From Spartobacteria bacterium UBA5019 (GTDB lineage Bacteria > Verrucomicrobiota > Verrucomicrobiia > Chthoniobacterales > Terrimicrobiaceae): a stretch of 5,839 nt of DNA. Of the stretch, positions 1 through 5,839 are shown one piece after another. Under the pieces are notes generated by a model, which saw only the letters and a list, made by a program, of their open reading frames with translations, was not told the DNA's origin and made no database searches. Location: contig DGXZ01000087.1 in assembly GCA_002396485.1 (NCBI GenBank), positions 450 to 6,288 of the forward strand, written 5' to 3'. Numbering within the stretch: the first letter of the stretch is position 1; every line of letters starts with the position of its first letter. A program made the position numbers and the translations under genes.

Positions 1-1263
1 TCGGACTTCGTGGAAATGTTTGTCGGAGTCGGCGCCTCACGCGTTCGCGACATGTTCGAACAGGGAAAAAAATCCGCCCCATGCCTGATGTTCATTGACG
101 AAATCGATGCCGTGGGACGCCATCGCGGACACGGCATGGGCGGTGGACACGACGAGCGCGAGCAAACTCTCAACCAACTCCTCGTGGAAATGGATGGTTT
201 CGATACCCAGGAAGGAGTCATCATTATTGCCGCAACAAACCGCCCGGATGTCCTCGACCCAGCGCTCCTGCGTCCAGGCCGCTTCGACCGCCAGGTCACC
301 GTGGCGCTGCCGGATGTGAAAGGCCGCGAAGAAATCCTTAAAGTGCACGCCAAAAAGGTGAAAATCGCAGAGGGCGTAACCCTCGCCGTGCTGGCCCGTG
401 GCACGCCCGGATACTCTGGTGCGGAATTGGCGAATGTTCTCAACGAAGCCGCACTCCTTGCCGCGAGGAAAGGCCTCAAGGCCGTCACCATGCGCGAACT
501 CGAAGAAGCCCGCGACAAGGTGCGCTGGGGCAAGGAACGCCGCAGCATGGCGATGAGCGAACGGGAAAAAATCTCCACCGCATGGCACGAGGCTGGACAT
601 GCCATCTTGAACGTCCTCCTCGAGCATACCAGCCCGCTCCACAAGGTGACCATTATTCCGCGCGGCCCCTATCTCGGAGCGACGATGTATCTGCCCGAAG
701 GCGACAAGTATTCGACCCAGCAGAAAGAAGCCCTCGACCTCCTCGCGGTTACGATGGGTGGACGCATCGCCGAGGAGATGTTCACCAATGACATCTCGAA
801 CGGTGCCTCGGGCGATATCCGTCAAGCCACCAGCCTTGCCCGCAAGATGGTTTGCGAATGGGGCATGAGCTCTCTCGGAATGATCAGCTTCGCCGATGGC
901 GGCGAGCATGTCTTCCTGGCCCGCGACATTTCCCGCCCACGGGAGTACAGCGAGCACACCGCGCAGCAAATCGACACCGAGGTGAAACGCATCATCGACG
1001 AGGCTTATGAACGGGCTCGCGTGCTTCTCGAAAAACGCCGCCAGGCCGTCGAGACACTCGCCAAAGCTCTGCTCGAATACGAGACTCTGGATGCATCGCA
1101 TGTGAAGGAAATCCTCGACCACGGGAGCATCCAGAACCCGCCGATTGTGGAAGTCGCCCCACCTCCTCTTCCACCACCACCGTCGGATTCTGCACACGAG
1201 CCTCAGTCGCCCATCAAGCCGGAGTTTCCATCCGGTGGCCTCCCGGCCGCAGCACCAGCGTAG
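1..1263 (+). CDS. ftsH: ATP-dependent zinc metalloprotease FtsH, 5' truncated by window edge
   Basis: Membrane-anchored AAA+ protease that unfolds and degrades membrane and regulatory proteins as a hexamer. The reading frame is open from base 1, so the N-terminal membrane segments and Walker A lie outside; 420 residues remain. In fragment numbering I see the pore loop (MFVGVGAS, about 6-13), Walker B with D33/E34 in FIDEID, and the second region of homology from about 77 (AATNRPD) through RPGRFDR with its arginine finger. The M41 peptidase follows: HEAGH at 196-200, with D272 in GASGDI as the expected third zinc ligand. All catalytic residues visible here are intact. The C-terminus beyond about residue 375 is a proline-rich, probably disordered tail, a part of FtsH that varies between lineages. 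The ferredoxin gene follows after 41 bases on the same strand. The family call is nearly certain. Confidence 0.97.
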   Translation, partial: SDFVEMFVGVGASRVRDMFEQGKKSAPCLMFIDEIDAVGRHRGHGMGGGHDEREQTLNQLLVEMDGFDTQEGVIIIAATNRPDVLDPALLRPGRFDRQVTVALPDVKGREEILKVHAKKVKIAEGVTLAVLARGTPGYSGAELANVLNEAALLAARKGLKAVTMRELEEARDKVRWGKERRSMAMSEREKISTAWHEAGHAILNVLLEHTSPLHKVTIIPRGPYLGATMYLPEGDKYSTQQKEALDLLAVTMGGRIAEEMFTNDISNGASGDIRQATSLARKMVCEWGMSSLGMISFADGGEHVFLARDISRPREYSEHTAQQIDTEVKRIIDEAYERARVLLEKRRQAVETLAKALLEYETLDASHVKEILDHGSIQNPPIVEVAPPPLPPPPSDSAHEPQSPIKPEFPSGGLPAAAPA

Positions 1264-1304
1264 GCACTAGCGGTTCCAAGGCCCTTTTTTTAAAAAAGTT
1301 CAGG

Positions 1305-1643
1305 ATGAATCCAACCGATGCCGGTTTTTCCAAAATGGGCATCGGATACTCTCGGCGGCATGTTTTTCTCTGCGTGGGTCCCGACTGCTGCGCAGAAAAC
1401 CATGGGCTCGAGACATGGGAGTTTTTGAAGGAGTACATCAAGGAGCTTGGGATTCCTGTCTTGCGAACGAAGGCCGCATGTTTGCGAATCTGCTGCAAAG
1501 GCCCATGGCTGCTCATCTACCCGGAGGGTGTCTGGTATGGTGAAGTGACTCCGGCGCGATGCGAGCGCATCATCGAGGAGCACTTGATTGGAAATGCACC
1601 CATCCAGGAATGGATTGTCCGCGAGCACCCGCTTGGTGCGTGA
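1305..1643 (+). CDS. Thioredoxin-like [2Fe-2S] ferredoxin
   Basis: Small, probably cytoplasmic electron carrier, 112 residues, close to the length of the thioredoxin-like ferredoxins such as that of Aquifex. Matching landmarks are HVFLC (19-23), the CLRIC pair (C59 and C63), GP at 66-67, the YPEGVWYG strand (72-79), and a last helix followed by HLIG (93-96). The likely cluster ligands are C23, C28 or C29, C59 and C63. C29, C64 and C86 are additional or alternative cysteines. The redox partner is unknown and no oxidoreductase subunit is adjacent. The start is uncertain. ATG 1305 has only CAGG directly against it, too close for a normal ribosome site. ATG 1335 (residue 11) would begin nearer the conserved RRHVFLC and is a fair alternative, though it also lacks a clear ribosome site. 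It sits 41 bases after ftsH, so co-transcription is possible. Confidence 0.88.
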   Translation: MNPTDAGFSKMGIGYSRRHVFLCVGPDCCAENHGLETWEFLKEYIKELGIPVLRTKAACLRICCKGPWLLIYPEGVWYGEVTPARCERIIEEHLIGNAPIQEWIVREHPLGA

Positions 1644-1706
1644 TGCCACCCCAGCAACGGATTGTCAGGGCACTAGACTCCTGTCATTTCTCTGCAATGT
1701 CCTTTT

Positions 1707-1712
1707 TATTAT
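1707..1712 (+). promoter_or_regulatory. Possible -10 element upstream of the ABC-F gene
   Basis: TATTAT lies in the AT-rich part of the 90-base gap before the ABC-F start and differs from TATAAT by one base. No good -35 box sits 16-18 bases upstream (TCATTT or a near register is the best). Transcription from it would leave a leader of only about 15 bases containing a weak GAAG ribosome site. This is a guess from composition and position. Confidence 0.2.
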
Positions 1713-1733
1713 TTGAACTGAAGAACCGCTGAC

Positions 1734-3344
1734 ATGCTTACCATCCGAAATCTTAAAAAATCCCACGGCGGCCGATTGCTTTTCGAAGAGGCCGACATGC
1801 AAGTCAACTATGGAGAGCGCATCGCTTTGGTCGGACCGAACGGTGCCGGCAAATCCACGCTTTTTTCGCTCATTTTGAAAAAGGACGAACCGGATGACGG
1901 AACGGTTCAACGCGATGAATGGACAACACTCGGCTACCTGCCGCAGGAGGCTGAGGCTGTCCATTCCGAGACAGCTCTCGACATCGCCTGCGGTCGCGCG
2001 GGCGAACTTCAAGCGCTCGAAAAACAACTCGCCGCCCTCGAGGCTGCGGGAAATGTCGAAGGCGCGGAATATCTTGAGGCGCACGCAAAACACGAGGCGC
2101 TCAGCAGTTCGCATGTCGAAGCAAAAGCCAAGAAAATGCTCACCGGCCTAGGCTATCGTGAATCCGATTGGAGTCGCCCCGCACGCGAACTGAGCGGCGG
2201 ATGGGTGATGCGTGCACACCTCGCGCGACTTCTGGTTATGGAGCCTGACCTTCTGCTCCTCGACGAGCCAACGAACCATCTTGATCTCCTCTCGCTTCTC
2301 TGGCTGCAGCAGTATTTGAAGACCTGCTCCAGTGCGCTTTTACTGATATCCCACGATCTGGAGTTCATGGACGCATTGATCGACGGCGTTTATGAAATCG
2401 CGAACCCTAAGCTGATCCACTACAAGGGAAACTATTCCGCCGCCATGGAGCAGCGGGAGCGCAACTACGAGATCCAAGCCGCTGCTTACAAAAACCAGCA
2501 AAAGGAAATCACCGCCTTGCAGGAATTCGCCGACCGCTTTCGCTCCGTTTCCTCCAAAGCCGCCCAAGCCCAGAGCAAGCTGAAGCAGATCGAGCGGATG
2601 GATAAAGTCGAGCGCCCCGAGCCTCCAAAAAAACCCTTCCGTTTCCGAATCCCCCAACCCGAACGCGGCGGCCAACGCGCCGCCATGCTGGAGGGAGTCC
2701 AAATGGCTTATGGCGACCATGTCGTTTACCGTAACCTCGACCTCCTCATCGAACGCGGTGAGCGGGTCGCCTTAGTGGGACCAAACGGCGCCGGCAAATC
2801 CACGCTCATCAAAATCCTCGCAGGAGTTGTGGAGTTTCAAAAAGGCAAGTGCGCCTTCGGCAGCAATTCCAAAATCGGCTACTTCAGCCAGCATCGCGCC
2901 GCCACGCTCAACCCCAACCACTCCCTCCTCGAGGAAATCCTCTCCTCAAACGGCACCCTCCGCGAAGACGAGGCCCGCAGCATTCTTGGCTCGTTCCTTT
3001 TCAAGCGTGATGACATCCATAAAAAAACAGCAGTCCTCAGCGGCGGAGAAAAGACCCGCCTCAACCTGGTGAAGTTTCTGGTGAATCCCCCGAACCTTCT
3101 CCTCATGGACGAACCCACAACGCACCTCGACATCCTCACGGTGGAGTCGCTCGTCCTTGCACTCGAAGCATACGAAGGCACGCTGGTCTTCATCTCGCAC
3201 GATGTCCACTTCCTCCGTAAACTCGCCAACCGCGTCCTTCACATCAATGCAGGACAAGTCAACTCCTACCCCGGCGGCTACGACTATTTCCTCGAGAAAT
3301 CCGGCCTCCTCGGCTCCGAGCGCTTCGCGCTGACGGCCGAATAG
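1734..3344 (+). CDS. ABC-F family ATPase, YheS-like
   Basis: Soluble twin-cassette ATPase without membrane segments, 536 residues. ABC-F proteins bind the ribosome and influence translation or antibiotic tolerance. Cassette 1 has Walker A GPNGAGKS (34-41), signature LSGGW (153-157), Walker B ending LLLDEPTNHLD (to 184) and ISHD (205-208). A basic, helical interdomain linker (about 232-310) holds a DRFR segment and a KAAQAQSKLKQIERM stretch that closely recall E. coli YheS. Cassette 2 has Walker A at 349-356, LSGGE (435-439), DEPTTHLD (459-466) and ISHD (487-490). Both catalytic glutamates (E178, E460) are present. The protein stops about 45 residues after the last ISHD, so the C-terminal coiled-coil extension of E. 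coli YheS is missing. I see no EttA-type arm insertion. ATG 1734 sits well before the first strand, with a weak GAAG upstream. Substrate-level role (housekeeping or resistance) cannot be told; no symbol is assigned. Confidence 0.94.
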   Translation: MLTIRNLKKSHGGRLLFEEADMQVNYGERIALVGPNGAGKSTLFSLILKKDEPDDGTVQRDEWTTLGYLPQEAEAVHSETALDIACGRAGELQALEKQLAALEAAGNVEGAEYLEAHAKHEALSSSHVEAKAKKMLTGLGYRESDWSRPARELSGGWVMRAHLARLLVMEPDLLLLDEPTNHLDLLSLLWLQQYLKTCSSALLLISHDLEFMDALIDGVYEIANPKLIHYKGNYSAAMEQRERNYEIQAAAYKNQQKEITALQEFADRFRSVSSKAAQAQSKLKQIERMDKVERPEPPKKPFRFRIPQPERGGQRAAMLEGVQMAYGDHVVYRNLDLLIERGERVALVGPNGAGKSTLIKILAGVVEFQKGKCAFGSNSKIGYFSQHRAATLNPNHSLLEEILSSNGTLREDEARSILGSFLFKRDDIHKKTAVLSGGEKTRLNLVKFLVNPPNLLLMDEPTTHLDILTVESLVLALEAYEGTLVFISHDVHFLRKLANRVLHINAGQVNSYPGGYDYFLEKSGLLGSERFALTAE

Positions 3345-3381
3345 CGTGGCATTTGACAGGTCGGCATTCGCTGTGAGGCTC

Positions 3382-4317
3382 ATGAAGATGTTTTTTTTCG
3401 CACTACTCCCGCTCCTCCTCGTTAGTGTTTCCGCCCTGGCGTCGCCAATACCCCCATTTGAGCAGCGCTTACCGATGGACGTTGTTTTCAAAGGCGGTGA
3501 AAAATTCCAGCGTCTGGTGAAGCAGGCTCAACGCGAAAACTGGGCGGTCCTGCCGATTGGTGAGCGTACGGCGCGCGTCGGGAAGGCGCTTCTCGGAACT
3601 CCCTATGTCAATTACACCCTTGAGATTCATGATCACATCGAATCGCCATCGGTGAATTTCCAGGGATTGGATTGCTGGACATTCTACGAAGTTTCCCTCG
3701 CCTTTGCTCGCATGCTGCGCCTGAAGCCTGGCGATTACACGCCAGAGGGTCTTCTGGCCCTAGTAGAGCTCGAGCGTTACCGCAACGGCCGCTGCGATGG
3801 CGGTTATCTCAGCCGAATGCACTTCCTTGAAGAGGTCTTTGCCGACAATGAAACGCGCAAACTATCGGTGAACCCCACGCGCGATCTCGGCGGCGAGCCG
3901 ATTCAACGCGAAATCCGGGAGATGACATCCGCTTGGAAAAGCTACCGCTACCTCCGGAGCAATCCCTCGCTTCTGCCCGAAATGGGACGCATCCAGGAAA
4001 AAGTATCCGCCCTTCCCGTCCACCACATCCCCAAGGATCAAGTCGCCTCGATCGAAAAATATATCCATACCGGGGACATCATCGCCATCACCTGCCGGGA
4101 CAGCTCCGCTTACACATCCCATGTCGGCATCGCCGTGCGCAAGGCCGATGGGACGCACTTTATGCACGCCACATCGCGACGCGACAAAGGCCGCAAAGTC
4201 GTGCTGGACTGCAGGATTTCCGACTACCTCAAACGCTCCGACGACCACTTCGGAATCGTCATTTACCGTCCGTTGGATCTCCCTGCGACTTCTCAAAGTT
4301 TTGCTGCGGCGCGGTAG
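3382..4317 (+). CDS. Secreted DUF1460 / NlpC-P60-like cell-wall hydrolase
   Basis: Probably an exported cysteine hydrolase of the DUF1460 family (N-acetylmuramoyl-L-alanine amidase-like, NlpC/P60 fold), acting on peptidoglycan or muropeptides in the periplasm. From ATG 3382 it has 311 residues. Residues 1-20 form a signal peptide: one Lys, a hydrophobic run with FFF and LLPLLLV, then an ALA-S cleavage site. Family landmarks are LLGTPY near the N-terminal third, the nucleophile motif GLDCWTF with C98, SHVGIA with H247, and FMHAT with H262. I infer a Cys-His site from C98 and H247. The frame also opens at GTG 3346. I prefer 3382 because it gives a compact signal peptide and has GAGG just upstream; ATG 3388 has better GAGG spacing but loses the Lys. 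It begins 37 bases after the ABC-F stop, so the two are probably co-transcribed. The exact substrate bond is not shown by the sequence. Confidence 0.87.
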   Translation: MKMFFFALLPLLLVSVSALASPIPPFEQRLPMDVVFKGGEKFQRLVKQAQRENWAVLPIGERTARVGKALLGTPYVNYTLEIHDHIESPSVNFQGLDCWTFYEVSLAFARMLRLKPGDYTPEGLLALVELERYRNGRCDGGYLSRMHFLEEVFADNETRKLSVNPTRDLGGEPIQREIREMTSAWKSYRYLRSNPSLLPEMGRIQEKVSALPVHHIPKDQVASIEKYIHTGDIIAITCRDSSAYTSHVGIAVRKADGTHFMHATSRRDKGRKVVLDCRISDYLKRSDDHFGIVIYRPLDLPATSQSFAAAR

Positions 4318-4459
4318 GACCGCTTGCATTGAGCCTCGAAAATACAAGGAGACGGTTCGGTTTGCTTTGCAGCTTTTTTTCCCGCGCAGATCCGGCTCGT
4401 CATTCCTGATAGGCATTTTTCTTTTTGATCCCTTCCTGCACAACTAATCTGGGTTCTCC

Positions 4460-5446
4460 GTGAATCTTTACCATCAGCTCCTGCGTCCATTGTTTTTTAG
4501 GCTGCCGGCAGAGGCCGCGCACAACCTAGCCATCCTTGGCCTGCGCCTGACTCCGCCTTACCTCTTGCGAGCGGCATTCGGTGCCACTCCACAAAAACCC
4601 ACCAAACTGTTCGGCCTGACTTTTCCGAATCCCGTCGGCCTCGCAGCAGGTATGGATAAAAATGCGAGCGCCCTGCGCGCATGGGAGGCCTTGGGTTTTG
4701 GATTTGTCGAAGTGGGAACCATCACCGCGCTAGCCCAACCCGGAAATCCCAAACCGCGTTGTTTTCGATATCTCTCGCAACAGGCGCTGATCAACCGGAT
4801 GGGCTTTAACAATGCCGGTGCAAGTGTGGCGGCGGAGCGCCTTGCCCGTCAGAAGGCAAGCGGCAGATGGCCTCGCGTTCCCGTGGGCATCAATATCGGC
4901 AAGTCGAAGCTGACTCCGAATGAGCAGGCGGCCTCGGACTACGCTACGAGCTACAAGCTCCTACTGCCCTTCGGTGATTATTTCGTGGTGAATGTGAGCT
5001 CTCCCAATACCCCGAATCTGCGCGCGCTGCAGGACCGTGACTCCCTCGCGGAGATCATTCGGACCCTCAAACGCATTAACAATATCAAGCCGCTACTGGT
5101 CAAAATCGCACCGGATCTCACGGACGAAGCTGTTCGAGATATCGCTGCGTTAGCCGAGTCCGAGCACCTCGCCGGCCTTATTGCGACGAACACCACACTG
5201 GACCACAGCTCGGTTCCGAAAGATTCGGATCAGCTAGGGGGCCTAAGCGGAACTCCGCTACTCCAGCGCTCCACGGAAGTCCTGCGCATCCTGCGCTCGG
5301 CAACCGACCTTCCGATCATTGCTTCGGGAGGAATCATGGATGCTGCCTCCGCACATGAGAAACTCGAAGCAGGCGCGAACTTGGTTCAACTCTATACAGG
5401 CTTCGTTTATCATGGACCGGAACTAATTCGCGACATTGTGGCCTGA
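4460..5446 (+). CDS. pyrD: Dihydroorotate dehydrogenase (quinone), class 2
   Basis: FMN enzyme that oxidises dihydroorotate to orotate in pyrimidine synthesis and passes electrons to membrane quinone. It has 328 residues, near the usual class 2 length. The N-terminus (YHQLLRPLFFRLPAEAAH) fits the amphipathic membrane-associating helices that mark class 2. Then come NPVGLAAGMDKN, GFVEVGT, INRMGFNN, GINIGK, and NVSSPNTPNLR with S181 as the expected catalytic base (equivalent to E. coli S175). Further on are LVKIAPDL, ATNTT, GGLSG, the phosphate-binding IIASGGI, and LVQLYTGF. No key motif is missing. GTG is the start: an in-frame TAA at 4445-4447 leaves no other standard start before the N-terminal helix. 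The ribosome site is poor (only TGGG about 6 bases upstream). The 142-base gap before it suggests its own transcription, though I found no good promoter. It converges with the FHA gene. Confidence 0.96.
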   Translation: MNLYHQLLRPLFFRLPAEAAHNLAILGLRLTPPYLLRAAFGATPQKPTKLFGLTFPNPVGLAAGMDKNASALRAWEALGFGFVEVGTITALAQPGNPKPRCFRYLSQQALINRMGFNNAGASVAAERLARQKASGRWPRVPVGINIGKSKLTPNEQAASDYATSYKLLLPFGDYFVVNVSSPNTPNLRALQDRDSLAEIIRTLKRINNIKPLLVKIAPDLTDEAVRDIAALAESEHLAGLIATNTTLDHSSVPKDSDQLGGLSGTPLLQRSTEVLRILRSATDLPIIASGGIMDAASAHEKLEAGANLVQLYTGFVYHGPELIRDIVA

Positions 5447-5458
5447 TGGCGCTCAGGC
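5441..5458. terminator. Inverted repeat joining the ends of pyrD and the FHA gene; possible bidirectional terminator
   Basis: GCCTGA and TCAGGC form a perfect 6-bp inverted repeat around a 6-base loop (TGGCGC). The left arm is the last Ala codon and TGA stop of pyrD; the right arm, read on the other strand, is the last Ala codon and TGA of the FHA gene. A hairpin could form in either transcript. Neither side carries a proper T tract (plus strand continues AATTTC), so intrinsic termination would be weak. The symmetry is certain; the function is inference. Confidence 0.35.
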
Positions 5459-5839
5459 AATTTCAATCTGGAACTTGAATGGGCTGCGGGCTGTCCCGAG
5501 AATGACAGTGTTCTTACCAAGGATAAGGACCTCACTTAGAGATGCATTTTTAACACCGATCGGAGTGCCATTCACGATTGTTCCTAAAGAACTCCCAGTG
5601 TCCCTCACGTAAAAACACTCGCCATCTCGCTCAATAAAGCAGTGCTTGCGGGAGACTTGAAATGGTTCTCTATCGGAGATAGTCAGATCATTTGTGAAGG
5701 CCGACGGATCAAAATCTCGATCGCCGTAGGCATCGCGCCCAATTTTAAAAGGGAATTTTTCAATTTCTACGGAAATAAAGCACTCGAAAAACTTAGATGC
5801 GCAGAGGGGCGTGAGCGGAGAAATCGTCATTTTGAACAT
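5453..5839 (-). CDS. Small FHA-domain protein, possibly cut at its 5' end
   Basis: Forkhead-associated domains bind phosphothreonine peptides, usually in Ser/Thr-kinase signalling or secretion-system control. The visible 128 residues are almost entirely one FHA domain: strand FPFKIGR with G34/R35, VSRKH with S63 and H66, RDTGSSLGT (79-87) and VNG (89-91), then a final strand. The Asn common in the SxNGT turn is Leu here (SSLGT), a variant I believe occurs in other bacterial FHA proteins. The loop between R35 and S63 is longer than usual (27 residues, acidic). There is no signal peptide or membrane segment. An ATG falls on the last bases of the window (5839-5837) and a second at 5830; either could be the start, or the frame may continue beyond the edge as the C-terminal domain of a larger protein. 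GC is about 46%, well below its neighbours. No kinase or phosphatase gene is in view, so the ligand is unknown. Confidence 0.85.
   Translation of the reverse strand: MFKMTISPLTPLCASKFFECFISVEIEKFPFKIGRDAYGDRDFDPSAFTNDLTISDREPFQVSRKHCFIERDGECFYVRDTGSSLGTIVNGTPIGVKNASLSEVLILGKNTVILGTARSPFKFQIEIA

Noticed and set aside
37..1197. Long minus-strand open frame (386 codons) opposite ftsH
   Set aside because: It mirrors the ftsH frame, shows no recognisable domain, and is rich in His, Phe and Ala as expected for the antisense of a GC-biased gene. FtsH motifs on the plus strand leave no doubt about the real gene.
1285..1298. CTTTTTTTAAAAAAG palindrome-like run after ftsH as a terminator
   Set aside because: It has no loop and only A-T pairs, so it would not form a stable hairpin.
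2946..3491. Minus-strand open frame spanning the ABC-F end and the DUF1460 start
   Set aside because: No recognisable motifs, and it overlaps two well supported plus-strand genes.
4324..4348. TTGCAT and TACAAG as a promoter for pyrD
   Set aside because: The spacing is only 13 bases and both boxes are imperfect.
4322..4380. Possible terminator ending in a 7-T run (4374-4380) after the DUF1460 gene
   Set aside because: The best stem before the T run is only 3 bp (GCT/AGC around 4364-4373), or a bulged 6 bp with a loop of about 39 bases. Neither is convincing.
4121..4447. Plus-strand open frame running from within the DUF1460 gene into the gap before pyrD
   Set aside because: It is out of frame with the DUF1460 gene over most of its length, low in complexity, and has no family resemblance. 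It looks like a shadow frame.

Overview
The window is a compact, mostly housekeeping stretch of a bacterial chromosome with moderately high GC (hand-counted 60-base samples of the plus-strand genes give about 55-65%). Five plus-strand genes are followed by one minus-strand gene. The ferredoxin-like protein, the FtsH tail region and the YheS-type ABC-F protein remind me of Verrucomicrobiota (PVC group). That placement comes from remembered family resemblance, not a search, and is tentative.

Layout. Positions 1-1263 hold the C-terminal two thirds of the membrane protease FtsH, cut by the left edge before its Walker A. After 41 bases comes a small thioredoxin-like [2Fe-2S] ferredoxin (1305-1643). 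A 90-base gap with a weak possible promoter leads to an ABC-F ATPase of YheS type (1734-3344). A secreted DUF1460 / NlpC-P60-like hydrolase (3382-4317) follows closely enough to share its transcript. A 142-base gap (4318-4459), in which I could define neither a convincing promoter nor a terminator, leads to pyrD, class 2 dihydroorotate dehydrogenase, with a GTG start (4460-5446). On the other strand a small FHA-domain protein (5839-5453) ends 6 bases from the pyrD stop. No stretch over 300 bases lacks a gene.

Working together. No shared pathway links the genes: membrane proteolysis, electron transfer, ribosome-associated ATPase activity, cell-wall hydrolysis and pyrimidine synthesis sit side by side. 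Two things stand out. The FHA gene is clearly lower in GC (about 46%) than the rest. The two convergent genes also end inside a perfect 6-bp inverted repeat whose arms carry both stop codons. I saw no RNA genes, mobile elements, CRISPR arrays or long repeats, and nothing I would call a new multi-gene system.
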